Below are positions 1 to 8,968 of a DNA stretch of 23,647 nucleotides, piece by piece. The translations under genes were made by a program, and so were the position numbers. Source of the DNA: Euprymna scolopes. Its lineage: Eukaryota > Mollusca > Cephalopoda > Sepiida > Sepiolidae. Below the pieces are notes generated by a model. The model was not told the origin of the DNA. It was given only the letters and a program-made list of their open reading frames with translations, and searched no databases. The stretch is taken from positions 91,477,400 through 91,501,046 of the forward strand of contig CM044499.1 of the NCBI GenBank assembly GCA_024364805.1, read 5' to 3'. Positions within the stretch are counted from its first letter, which is position 1, and every line of letters begins with the position of its first letter.

Positions 1-75
1 TATATATACATAGAGAGAGAGAGAGACAGAGACAGAAACGGAGGCAGAGACAGAGACAGACAGATAGATAAATAT
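1..75. repeat. GA/CAGA purine-rich microsatellite
   Basis: The window opens with a short TA run, then GAGAGA and CAGAGA units grading into CAGA/GATA units. This is a simple-sequence tract with imperfect units. No coding potential is visible. Confidence 0.9.
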
Positions 76-698
76 CGATATATGTATCCCAACTTTTCCA
101 AGATATTTACTGATTTCTAAGTTGGCTAGTAAGATATTCTACGCGGTGAAACGAGTACTCATATGCCACTTTATATATTCGATTTAACAGATTGAGTGTT
201 GACATTAATATCACTTAGAATCCATTAACAAATTTTTGATACCTCATAAGTTTTTCAGTTTCGATAACATGCACATACGTTGGATAGTCACTAATGTTAA
301 TCCTCTTCATTAGATGTTAACGTACATAGACGGACATCTTCGATACTCAATCAATAAAACACATAATCAAGGATTTAGTGATTAACTTACAACTGTGACT
401 GATGTGATTCTCCTTTTGCATGGGGCGACTGATACACTTTGAATTCAATTGGACGATATATTGTACTTTTAGAGGTTTAAAAAGTAATGATTTAAGTGGT
501 CGGTTCTACAAATGTGTTTAAGATTATAGTGTTTAGTGTTTTAAAATATGAAATATTTTTCTTGTAGGAAAAATATTAGAAAAGGAATTAAGGGGCAGTA
601 ACATTCATACATACATGTGAGGAGACCAAGAGAATCAGTATTTAAGAGTAAAAAAGGAGAGTTTTCTGCTAGTCGCGAATGCATTTCGGATGACCAAT
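76..698. other. AT-rich stretch with no recognisable feature
   Basis: I see no open frame of useful length, no tRNA-like boxes and no clear repeat termini in this stretch. It ends where the 3' tail of the minus-strand RTE LINE begins. Confidence 0.6.
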
Positions 699-723
699 AA
701 ATCAATGGATCAATCAATCAATA
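699..723 (-). repeat. TTGA-unit 3' tail of the RTE LINE
   Basis: On the plus strand the sequence reads as repeated CAAT/ATCA units, which is TTGA on the element strand. It sits exactly at the expected 3' end of the RTE copy. A terminal microsatellite of this kind is a hallmark of RTE insertions. Confidence 0.75.
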
Positions 724-725
724 AG

Positions 726-1000
726 GGTGTTATCACTCAGGGAGGAACCTCTCCCTGGACTTTAGACATCTAACGCTGTCTCGAACTATCTGCTGTCATG
801 TGGGACATATGTGTGGTATCAGATCGTCCCCCCTATCGTTCATAGTCTTCGCTTTGGCCTCTTATGTTCCCGAAATGTCCATTCCTTTGTACAGATGGAT
901 CATCTGTTGTCATGTAGTTTGGCTCCGTGCCCTGCCCATGTTTATTAGAATCGTTTGATGACAGTATTGATGTCAATAACTCTTGTTTGTTGGCTATCTA
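726..1000 (-). pseudogene. RTE LINE C-terminal region and 3' end
   Basis: Minus-strand translation gives WAGHGAKLHDNR followed by KEWTFREHKRPKRR, the RTE C-terminal pattern usually read as WAGHVARM-DNRW and EWxPRxxKRxxGRP. After this comes a short 3' part and then the TTGA-type tail. The region is non-functional but confirms orientation and family. Confidence 0.8.
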
Positions 1001-2060
1001 GATGTTTGTCTTTCGGTCTTGTGGAGTGATGCCTAACATTATCTTCTCCATCTTCTTTTGTGCTACTATCAATATCTCACTTTGGCGAGTTATCAGGGCC
1101 CATGTTTCACTACCGGAAATCATCACCGGTAGTACGTATTCTTGCCTTTGAATGACATATTTGCTTTTCGGCCTCTCATGAGTATCTCTATTTTCCCAAA
1201 AGCTACATATCCCAATGATGTCTTTCTATTTATCTCAGGTAGGAGATCTGTATCTTTCGTCATTTTCCTTCACAAGTAGATGTAGCTTTTAACTTCCGCA
1301 CTGGTCTTTCCATCAACGATTATTGGCAACTTGGCAGCGAGCTGGTTTAACATCACCTTGGTTTCCCGCGATGCATGTTGAGGTCAACCGGTTTGATCTT
1401 AGAGTGGATATCGTTTAGAATGTAATTTAGATCTCAAGGAGATTGTGCCATCAGTACTATATCATCAGCGAAGATGAGAGGTGACAAGTGTTCGCCATCG
1501 ATGTATACATCCCACCCTCCCACTTAATCCGACTGATTATCGCATCCTGGAGACAGGCTGTAAAGAGTTTTGGTGAGATGTGTTCACCTTGCCTTGCTCC
1601 CCTCTCCAGCTTGATCTTGTTGCTTTCCCATATGAGCTAGCCCAACTGTACAGCAAGGTGATGTATGTAGAATCAACTCCTTGGTTCTCAAGCGCAGTGA
1701 ACAATGGATCAAATTCTATAGAGTTGAAAACCTTTCCATAATCCCTAAAATCAAAGCACGACGGGAATTTGTATTCACTGTCTTTCCCTTGCAGTTGACT
1801 GACAGTCTGGATATGGTCGACAGTGGAGTAACCTGCTCGGAAACCCGGTTGTTCTCGCGGTTAATGACTGCCTAGTTACCTAGCACACGTCTTAGAAATA
1901 CATGAGAGAACGCCTTGTATGTTACTGGCAGAAGGCTGATTAGCCGATAGTTCTAAATATCTGCTATGTCTATTTCTATGATGACCGCTTGTGCATTCCT
2001 TCATTTATCTGGAAGTTTTCCACTGGAAAGGCACTTATTAAACAGTCTTGTACACATCTC
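1000..2060 (-). pseudogene. RTE LINE reverse transcriptase domain remnant
   Basis: On the minus strand the RT core appears as degraded but ordered blocks. These are an NYRLISLLPVTYK block near 1945, then DYGKVFNSIEFD, TALENQGVDSTYI, the RQGEHISPKLFTACLQ block near 1560-1600, IDGEHLSPLIFADDIVLMAQ with the catalytic FADD at about 1461-1472, and a thumb/connection region down to about 1000. These blocks are typical of RTE-clade RTs, in particular the ISPKLFTACLQ and IDGE-L-hydrophobic-FADDIVLMA combination. Stops and frame changes occur throughout. A plus-strand open frame at 1681-1875 is an antisense shadow of this domain and is not a gene. Confidence 0.85.
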
Positions 2061-2099
2061 AACAATGGGTTCATCACTGTGGTGCTATTAGGAGATATC

Positions 2100-2778
2100 C
2101 AAGTCCAGCGTCTGTTTGTTTTTTTTTCTAGAAGAACATATTCATGATCTTTTACTGGTTGTTCTGCAAAGTTTACAAGGGTGTCACCTCTGCTGTTCCT
2201 GTTTCCACAACCATATGAACCAGTGCTTAATTCAAATGTAGTTCCTATTCAAACCTTGGCATTGCTGGTAAAAAGAATTTAATCGACATCTTCATAGATC
2301 ATCTCCACCTCTTTATCAGCATGACCTGTTGTTGGAATGTAAACCTGGATGACGTTAACGAGATATCACTTGTTGATCCTGATAGTCAGCTGTGCCACTC
2401 TGTCTTAAACATTATTGAAGTTTATGATGTTTCTTACAATATTCTTGTTGACTCCATTGCAGAAGGTGTTCCCAACCTTATAGTATAAGTGGTGTCCGCT
2501 TTTATTAAGGATGATAGATCCTTCGCCCTTGCATCTGCTTTCACATACTCCTATAAAATCAATTTGATTTACTGGAGTTCATCCTCTAATTCTATGCCTC
2601 TAATGTCAGTAGACAGTAACCTCGTGTTGTACGTTCCAATGTTCAATTTCGAATGACAGCCTGATCGAATCCAGAGATATTTAACACCCTCTGTTTTGTT
2701 GATGTGTCGCTTGCTACCGGAAACAGTGGCTCGAGAACTGCTGGGAACGGAGGGTCGTTTCTTATTGTTGTACGCCAT
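2100..2778 (-). pseudogene. RTE LINE endonuclease domain remnant
   Basis: An open stretch on the minus strand from 2778 starts with a Met and a basic leader, then gives LNIGTYNTRLL near 2649. This matches the first endonuclease motif of RTE proteins (usually IGTWNVRTL), including the conserved Asn. Downstream, in shifting frames, I can follow the Glu-containing stretch (usually SEVRW, here CESRCKG), then GHHLYYKVGNTF, DRVAQLTIRINK, IQVYIPTT and YGCGNRNSRGDTLVNFAEQ, all in canonical order. This domain would nick target DNA to prime reverse transcription. The first frame stops at 2569 and later parts need frame changes, so it cannot make a working enzyme. The order and density of family motifs make the identification firm. 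Confidence 0.85.
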
Positions 2779-3389
2779 AGTCTTTGGGTTTTCTAAACTC
2801 GCCAGGCTTGATCTGTGAGTTGGCGAGTGTTTTGACCAATATCTGGACGATTTTGCAAGATGCCCGTTGGCACTTGGTACTCCTCCGCCCTTAAATAGGT
2901 TTTATTTTTAGTTCTGGTGGGTTTCTAGCCACCCATGTAGCCATCAAGCAAGCTTGATGAGGAGTGCTAGTTTAGTCACGGGCAAACTGACTATGAACAG
3001 ATGGTAATGGTTTAGATGTTTTTAGTAGAATTCTCATGAATGACATGACAAAAATGAAAACTATGTATAAATAACAGTGCAATACGTCCAACACTGAGGA
3101 ATCATTCAAAAGTGAAAGATGTTATATAAAGAAAATATTACTTCGCCTATAGCGTTTTCCTTTGGATGTAAAGTGATTTATTTTACAGACCTTTCAGAAT
3201 CAAAACGAACTAGTGGAAGATTTTGTGTGCCCCCACAGGCTAGTTATTCCCCATTTTGTTAAAAGAACTGTCCACGAAATGTTATTATCACGTTTATGAT
3301 TTATGCGTCAGGATTATATACAAATGGGTTTTTCTCCTAACTCAGATAGTTTTTAATACAATTTTGTGAAACACCCACAACTACTCTAT

Positions 3390-3484
3390 GTTTAGAACGG
3401 TTTTCGGAATAAATACCCTCTAACTTCCCCATGCAAAGAACGGCTTTCGAGATTAGGGTGTTTATTCCGAAACCTGTTCTAAAC
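3390..3484. repeat. Imperfect inverted repeat, 30-bp arms, 35-nt spacer
   Basis: The arm at 3390-3419 and the reverse complement of 3455-3484 agree at 27 of 30 positions by my alignment. They share GTTTAGAAC, TTTCGGAATAAA and ACCCT. A second copy of TTAGGGTGTTTA follows just outside the right arm (3497-3508), which suggests a local duplication or a small foldback element. A minus-strand open frame spanning 3337-3567 is most likely a by-product of this structure. Confidence 0.7.
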
Positions 3485-3509
3485 AGGAGAAGGGGGTTAG
3501 GGTGTTTAT

Positions 3510-5400
3510 AATACGCCGGCGCACATCGTAAAATTCTACCGAAAATATAAATGAGAGAAAGAATCATAAATCGGATAATAGATTGTAAGTAAATGAGATT
3601 AAGAAAAATGAGAATAAGATTAGAAGAAAGAATGAATGAAAAATCGAGAAAATCTATTCCTTTGGGATGCGAAAGTCACACATATATTATTCTCCCAAAA
3701 AACAGTAATGACTATGTAGCAATAAGACTCGTCCGTATGTCTGTACTGTTTGTAACTCTCAGCGAATCTTAAGAGCCTAAGCAACCTTGGTTATCAGTAG
3801 GTTATCCTCTTCTCCTTCACTGGCATTTCACCCAATGTTTTATAAACAATTAAGAAATCGTACATTCGTGATGGACGTCCTATCACGAAAGATCGTATGC
3901 GAACTTCATTTTTTCCTCGGAGTAAAACATGATTTATGCACACAATATTTTATGAAGATGTTTCTTTGGTCGGTCGTCACGTGTATTTTAAGTCAAGTCG
4001 ACTGAATAACCGATAAATCATATGCAAAAAAAATTACAAAGGGCAAAAATCGAAGGAGTGAACATAAGGGAAAGGCGGTGTGATGTACGACTCAAACAGC
4101 GCGCTGTCTCCTGTATTATTCATTTAGCTGACAACACCGACGACAGCACGTAATTTTAACAGCCAAATCTTTGTTTGTTTCAAGGTTTAACGATACAAGA
4201 ACCGGAACTTTAAATAGATTTATACGGATATGTTGCTATTTTTTTAAATAGTGACTAAATTAACATTCTCCCGTAATAAAAAATAATCTACAACAACTGG
4301 GAATAAACGAAGCTAAAAACAAATACTGTCGGCATATTTAATGCTTTCAAGTTTGTAAATCAAAAGTACCAATAAATATAATTTGTATTAAAAACGGAGA
4401 TATACAATAAAATACAATACAGACCAAACACAAGAAAATAAATCGTACGAGTGTTAGTATTTGCGGGGTTTTCTTTATTAACTATAGCACAATCGATTCA
4501 CATGATTAGTTTAATAAAAGAAGCGATTCTGACAGTTCCTGAAAGAGAACAAATAAAACTACGTTTTTATATCACAGACACTAAAAAAATAACACAAATG
4601 TATGAGTTATGGCCGTTTTAAGATTACTTTAAGGCGACTTATTTACTATTTGCAGAAATAAAATACCGATAAAGTAAAGGATTGAAAGTGAAAATAGCAG
4701 TTATAATAGCATCATAAAAACGAGACTAATTTGCGACTTATAAAATCAATGAAATTCACTGTAGCAATCCAGCGCATTGCTATTTAGGGAATCAAATGAC
4801 AGTAAAGTAACAATAATAATAAAAGCCCCTCGCAAACCAAAACAAACGCTGTCAAATAATCAACTCTCATCATTTATATACTAATACACAAAACAAGTTC
4901 GTGTGAGTACGTACATTATAACGTTTCAGGTACAGAATAGAAATGAAATCGTCCGATCATAAAAGATCACATTTACTGATTAATCTAACGCCGCTAAAGT
5001 AAAATAGTTTCGACTTTGCGTATTTTAAAAGGAATTGTTCCAAAATCGAATTCTGTTATCCCGTCCAAATCAATATTATATCAAATAGATTTCAATGCTT
5101 CCTTTAATTCGAATAAAATTTCAATACGACGTTTTAATAATGTTAAGAATGATTAGCTGATTATGATTTTGATGATATAATCGTAAATTTTTCAATAATG
5201 AGATTAATTAATTGATTATTGAGTTTATGTATTTAAAAATATATTAAGTTGACAATGACAATTGTTTTTTGGAAAGACTATTACTTTTTATTGCATTCAT
5301 TCCTAATAGAAGTTAATTATTAAAAATGATTTTATTATATAAAAAAATACAAACAGCTTGATATAGAAAAGCATGGTATCCAGCAAAGTTGTATGCTATT
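3510..5400. other. AT-rich stretch without a recognised gene
   Basis: This part holds only short chance frames, for example 3787-4005 on the plus strand, whose protein resembles nothing I know. A locally less AT-rich patch near 4075-4155 contains the 12-bp palindrome ACAGCGCGCTGT (4097-4108). I see no transposon ends, tRNA boxes or coding signal. Confidence 0.55.
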
Positions 5401-5402
5401 CT

Positions 5403-5491
5403 GTTTATTCCTTTCTTAGTCAGTACGTACTTCATGAAAAAAGTACGTACTTCATGTTTATTCCTTTCTTAGTACGTACTTCATGAAAAAA
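5403..5491 (+). repeat. Short tandem duplication, about 36-40 bp unit
   Basis: The unit starting GTTTATTCCTTTCTTAG and ending GTACGTACTTCATGAAAAAA occurs at 5403-5442 and again at 5456-5491. A partial piece (GTACGTACTTCAT, 5443-5455) lies between them. The copies differ mainly by three extra bases, TCA or equivalent, in the first. This looks like recent local slippage. Confidence 0.85.
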
Positions 5492-5635
5492 GGCAAATAT
5501 TATTTTTGAAAGCCAAACATCTTCCAAAATGACCAATCCGCAGAATTAGAATTTAAAAGGTTAATCTTCAATCGTAGACATGGATATAAGAGTAATCTCA
5601 ATTTTTGACGTTTCTAAATTGTTGAGATAAGAGTT

Positions 5636-5932
5636 GGTTATTCGTATTATTTTGATTCTCCGGAGTGTGATTTTTTCAACGTTTCGTTCGATGTGACCTC
5701 CGACCTTCTTCAGGTGTATCTTGTCGAACTTATTGTCGGGAATATTTCTCTCGAACTCGGGAATTTGAACGGAATTTCGTTTATTTACTTCACGGGGTTA
5801 CTGTGCACTTCATGACTGGATAGAGATCCTAATTGTATTTTTCGGTCGCCCACACTGCGGATTGAACCTTCAACCTAATAGGACTTTTACAATTGATTTT
5901 TTTCAAGTACTCTGACTACTGCGCAAAGTGTC
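5636..5932 (-). mobile_element. tRNA-derived SINE, copy A (near full length)
   Basis: Read on the minus strand, this copy has a degraded A-box region near 5909-5930 and a B-box-like GGTTCAATCC. The body follows: GTGGGCGACCG, then CTCTATCCAGT, then GAGTTCGA. The 3' half carries GACAAGATACACCTGAAGAA, ATCGAACGAAACGTTG and an end of AATAATACGAAT. The same blocks in the same order appear in copy E at 21250-21571, and the 3' half recurs at 9331, 16224 and 20954, so this is one dispersed family. It has no coding capacity and would have depended on a LINE or other reverse transcriptase. A pol III promoter is expected for the family, but the A box here is poor. Confidence 0.85.
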
Positions 5933-6004
5933 TTTGCGGAAAATTCTAGTACAAATTTTATTAGCCTTAACCCTATTTTTCTACTTCTAAATATCACTAT
6001 TTAT

Positions 6005-6007
<3 letters not shown>

Positions 6008-6037
<30 letters not shown>
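6008..6037. repeat. TA microsatellite
   Basis: This is an uninterrupted AT dinucleotide run just upstream of the left outer end of the Penelope-like structure. Confidence 0.95.
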
Positions 6038-6038
<1 letters not shown>

Positions 6039-6076
6039 CTGTATATATACTTATTTATATGACTACTTCAGTTAAT

Positions 6077-6112
6077 CGCATAAAATAATATACGAAAGTA
6101 TTATTTTATGCG
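6077..6112. repeat. Perfect 14-bp inverted repeat with 8-nt loop
   Basis: CGCATAAAATAATA at 6077-6090 is the exact reverse complement of 6099-6112, with TACGAAAG between them. It would form a stable AT-rich hairpin. It lies about 70 bp outside the left end of the PLE structure. No function is evident. Confidence 0.85.
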
Positions 6113-6193
6113 TAAACTTTAAGTAAACTTCAACAGTGCCCAATACATAGGCAGAGCTCTGCAGTAAGACGTAAATATATATATATGGCAATT

Positions 6194-6244
6194 AAGCAAC
6201 ACAGGATATTCCGCGTTTTATCCTCGCTAGGATTCGTCCGGCTT
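6194..6244 (-). ncRNA. Hammerhead ribozyme (type I) remnant, left PLE end
   Basis: On the minus strand the pieces fall in hammerhead order. Stem I is AAGC (6244-6241) pairing with GCTT (6197-6194). A core segment at 6240-6234 matches the CUGANGA position. Stem II is ATCC with GGAT closing a TAGCGA loop (6233-6220). Next comes the GAAA position, then a stem III hairpin with G-U pairs, then an NUH-type site directly before GCTT. PLEs are known to carry type I hammerheads in their pseudo-LTRs, so place and family agree. The invariant core is not perfect, so I expect a weak or dead ribozyme. The partner at 8969-9019 has the same stems. Confidence 0.72.
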
Positions 6245-6513
6245 AAGCGATGAGTTGTGGTTGTCTCGCGTTTTTATATATGCACATTCTATTGAGTATT
6301 TAGTTAGCCAATCAGATTCCTAGTTTCCACCGCTCCTTTCCTAATCAGCCAATCGGCAGGCACTTACAGGACAAAGGCCCAGTTACCTTGGGTTCATTCC
6401 TTTCTTTTGCGTGTGCTTTTTTAGCGAGAAGCGTAGATATCTAGTGATTTGACCTATTTTAATTCTAGTTGTAGTTAAATATTTGTGTGTGCTTTTTCTT
6501 GTTATTATTATGT

Positions 6514-6517
<4 letters not shown>

Positions 6518-6545
<28 letters not shown>
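6518..6545. repeat. TA microsatellite inside the left PLE arm
   Basis: This TA run interrupts the left arm. The right arm has ordinary sequence at the corresponding place. Short plus-strand frames at 6483-6710 run through this tract and are not genes. Confidence 0.9.
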
Positions 6546-6550
6546 TCGTA

Positions 6551-6831
6551 CATGGATCATCTAGGTCTCTACATGTGTTTGCTTGTCTTACTATTTTCCA
6601 TTCGACTACCGGCGAACATCCGCTTTCATTTAGTTCCCAGTATTTGTTTTCTAGTGTTGTTTTCATTCGTTTTTTTTAACGTACTTTGTGGTCATAATAT
6701 CGGGTTTTGAAATCTAAGGAAGTCATACCTACGTAATATATCTTGTTATTCGAGGTTTTTTTCGCAAATATCGTAGCCTGGTAAACTATGCATTTGGTTA
6801 GACATTTATTTAGGAGTGGGCAACGCGTGCA
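6551..6831 (-). pseudogene. PLE GIY-YIG endonuclease domain remnant
   Basis: The minus-strand open frame that ends at 6676 shows a Cys-rich lead-in (CTRCPLLNKC) and then KCIVYQATI, IYYVGMTS and FKTRYYDH. This is the signature of the EN+ PLE endonuclease: CPLxxKC, then VYxAT, then YVGxT, then FKxRYxxH. In the next frame the C-terminal pattern ENKYWELNESG and PVVEWKIVRQA follows, matching the usual WxLKE and WxIVxxA stretch. In life this domain would nick target DNA for the telomerase-like RT. The upstream part of the same open frame (about 6832-7092) is not PLE-like and belongs to an inserted segment. The domain is incomplete as read from one frame. Confidence 0.85.
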
Positions 6832-6910
6832 AGATCTCGATGCATTTATCTTGTTCATTATTAGTATTTTTATTTTTATTTCTAGTATGGTTGTTGTTGT
6901 CCGGAGTTGG

Positions 6911-6961
<51 letters not shown>
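6911..6961. repeat. ATT microsatellite
   Basis: This is a pure TTA/ATT run of about 50 bp inside the PLE, at the left edge of a non-PLE segment. The Ile- and Leu-run proteins predicted across it are artefacts. Confidence 0.95.
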
Positions 6962-7136
6962 GGTTCACATTGAGCTTTCACACAAGTCAACAAACGATCG
7001 GTTTGGAGACCTGTGGTGTTCTTTGGCAGCTGAGTGACAACACGTCTCCCCAGACGTCCAGCTCTCTCCACAGCCTTCGATAGCATTTGCAAATTAATGC
7101 GTCATCGCAACATCCTCATACTATTGATTTCTCGCT
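6962..7136 (-). mobile_element. Probable foreign repeat inserted in the PLE, with AAT tail
   Basis: This 175-bp segment lies between two ATT/AAT tracts (6911-6961 and 7137-7176), in the PLE linker between RT and GIY-YIG. It is clearly more GC-rich than its surroundings (for example GACGTCTGGGGAGACGTG on the minus strand) and shows no PLE motif. Read on the minus strand it ends GAAAGCTCAATGTGAACC and then runs into AAT units, which looks like the 3' end of a non-LTR element or SINE with an AAT tail. The family is not identified. Confidence 0.5.
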
Positions 7137-7176
7137 GATTATTATTATTATTATGATTATTATTATTATTATTATT
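7137..7176. repeat. ATT microsatellite, second tract
   Basis: ATT units with one GATT interruption. Together with the tract at 6911-6961 it brackets the GC-richer segment. Confidence 0.9.
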
Positions 7177-7269
7177 TTTTTACTAGTTACATGTGTGTTT
7201 CTGCGTTAGTTTTATTTTTGTGATGATGCCCACTTTTTTATTTTTTATTATTGTTTTCATTGTTTTAAT

Positions 7270-8322
7270 TACATATCTAAATTTTCGCAGCAGCTGCATG
7301 ATAACTTTAGGTTATTTTTAGTGAAAATTTTGTGCAAGGGATTGGTTACGGGGATGTGCTTTTCGATGAGATCTAGAAATTTCTTGCTAAGTTTTGTTTT
7401 TAACAATTGATTGTATGGCACCATATACCAGATTATATTTCTTTTTCTTCTATTTTTAGATTTATTTTTATTGACGTTTTGTTGCTCATATTTAATTTTT
7501 GTATCCTCTATTTGTAGGGCTGTTTCGTAGATATTGATTGAAGTGTTAGATACATTTTCATTGCTTGAGTTACTGCTGAGTCTACTTCTGATCGAGTTAG
7601 GTATCTGATTTATAATTGATGGTTGGTGGTTGGACTTAAGGTTTACTTATATTGGATTAGCATTATCTTTTAAGTAGGGTTCATATGTGTGTTTTATCTA
7701 AATTTAACGTGACGTCAGGAAGTTTATTATTTTTATGTTAGTACGTCTACATTTAGGTCTAATTTTTCATTTGTTTGTATGTGATTTTCTTAAAGTTACC
7801 CCCTTGACTTTGTTGGAGACTTTTATTACAACTATTCAATCCGCTTTATATAGGCCGATATCCGTGTTATCAAATATGCTGGGAGGGTATATAGAATGAA
7901 TAATCCCACAAGATCTGATGCCTATGCAGAATCCCGAGCATCCATCGCCAAATCAAAAGAATTTGTCATTTTAGTTTTTATCCACGGTTATTGTTATTTA
8001 CTAGAACTGATTTTCTACATATTTTAATAATGTGGATTTCGTGCGAGGTAAATCAATGTATGCCTCGACAAACTCCAGGGCCATGTTGCAAAGTTCTTCG
8101 GATATCGATGGGTAGAAGTTTATGATATGGAACTGTATAAACGTACATTTATTTTTGTGTTCTATATTTTTAAACTGAGTGATTGCTTCGGTAGTATTTG
8201 CCCACTGGTTTAATTCTAGGGTTTGTTTTATTTGATTGTTTACTCTAATTCTACCTATTTCTGGTTTAGTTGGGTTTATCAAGCGAGTGCTGGGGTTATT
8301 ATTGCAGTCACATTTGTGGTCT
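7270..8322 (-). pseudogene. PLE telomerase-like reverse transcriptase remnant
   Basis: The minus-strand open frame 8357-8001 gives RLKDHK, then NNPSTRLINPTKPEIG, then LELNQWANTT, then FKNIEHKNKCTFIQF and the catalytic-region block INFYPSISEEL. Penelope RTs usually show LKDHKxxF, CRLINPxKxEIGxIS, FKxIxxKxxCxFIxFDI and xFYPSI, so the match is block by block. Further toward 7270, in changing frames, I see SFDLAMDARDSA, DLVGLFIL, an IIWYM-VPYN region, KFLDLI, a LHKIF block and a closing SCSCCEN, which corresponds to the usual SYSCMPN end of PLE RTs. The first Met at 8357 is not the original start, because the copy is truncated in the RT and joined there to the inverted piece. The copy is broken in several places. 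Confidence 0.85.
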
Positions 8323-8327
8323 TTGAG

Positions 8328-8510
8328 CCGGTAGTCGAATGGAAAATAGTAAGACAAGCAAACACATATAGAGACCTAGACGATTCATGTAAATCATGGC
8401 TTCATGAAAAATTCGCTATCCTACACTTTAAAGAACCACAACTTCTATTAACATGTAGGAGAAAAATAGCGAACACCTGTGTTCACAGGATAAACTTTAC
8501 TCTAGGATAG
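8328..8510 (+). pseudogene. C-terminal fragment of a PLE GIY-YIG protein, plus strand
   Basis: The plus-strand open frame ending at 8510 reads PVVEWKIVRQANTYRDLDDS, then WLHEKFAILHF, LLLTCRRKIANTCVH and a C-terminal FTLG. PLE endonuclease proteins end with a similar C-x2-C-L-x-EK-x2-I, LLN-x-R-x-EI and C-x-H pattern. The same PVVEWKIVRQAN string is encoded on the opposite strand at the left arm (near 6551-6613), which shows this is the inverted second copy. The open frame upstream of 8328 (from 8223) is antisense to the RT and is not part of this protein. Confidence 0.8.
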
Positions 8511-8968
8511 CGATACAAAATAATTTTAAATTAACCATAACAATAGAAAACAATCTTCTTGGTCTTTGGGCCGGGATCACAGTGTAGTATCTGTTCTTCA
8601 GATGCTGCATTTTAATTTCTTGTTCTCTGTCAGTGGAAGAGAAGTCCTTTACGATTGAGACAATTTTTAATTTTTGCTCCTTTTCTCCACGTTAAAAAAA
8701 CCCTGGTATCTAATGATAATAATGAACACACACATTTATTTAAACCTAGGTCTAAAATAGGTCAGATCATTAGATATCTACGCTCCCCGCTATAAAAGCG
8801 CACAAAATCGAAGGGGTGAACCAAAGGTCAACTGAGCCATTGTTCTGTAAGTGCCTGCACGTTGGCTAATTAGGAAAGGAAGCGGTGGAAACTAGGAATC
8901 TGAAAAAAATTAAAAACTCGATAGAATGTGCGTATATAAAAAGGTGAGATAACCACAACTCTTTGCAC

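Larger units (their letters stand above)
699..3010 (-). mobile_element. RTE-clade LINE, minus strand, decayed and internally deleted
   Basis: Reading the minus strand from about 3010 down to 699 gives, in order, a short 5' leader, an apurinic-type endonuclease start, a reverse transcriptase with the FADD box, and an RTE-type C-terminus (WAGH, DNRW-like). The 3' end runs into a short tail of TTGA units at 699-723, as RTE elements characteristically end in short tandem repeats rather than poly(A). The element is about 2.3 kb, whereas the family usually runs to about 3.2 kb. The missing part is mainly the segment between the endonuclease and the reverse transcriptase: the conserved WTWIS stretch (near 2097-2117) is followed almost directly by sequence that normally lies just before the NYRPISLL region. 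Many stops and frame changes are present, so this is a dead copy. The 5' limit is approximate. Confidence 0.88.
6185..6615 (-). repeat. Left inverted arm (PLE 3' end, pseudo-LTR-like)
   Basis: This arm matches the reverse complement of 8325-9033 in ordered blocks: the outer end (AATTG, GCTTAA), the hammerhead region, a GTTGTGGTT block, TTCCTAGTTTCCACCGCT, CAGGCACTTACAG, GTAGATATCTA, and the inner GGTCTCTACATGTGTTTGCT stretch. The arm is shorter than its partner because a TA run replaces part of it. Confidence 0.85.

Noticed and set aside
1681-1875. Plus-strand 64-residue ORF
   Set aside because: It is antisense to the RTE reverse transcriptase blocks on the minus strand.
3453-3508. Telomere-like TTAGGG motifs
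   Set aside because: TTAGGG appears only twice here, as part of the longer unit TTAGGGTGTTTA, with no tandem telomeric array.
6483-7037. Overlapping plus-strand ORFs rich in Tyr/Ile, Ile or Leu
   Set aside because: They run through TA and ATT microsatellites and lie antisense to the PLE endonuclease. The repeats explain the open frames.
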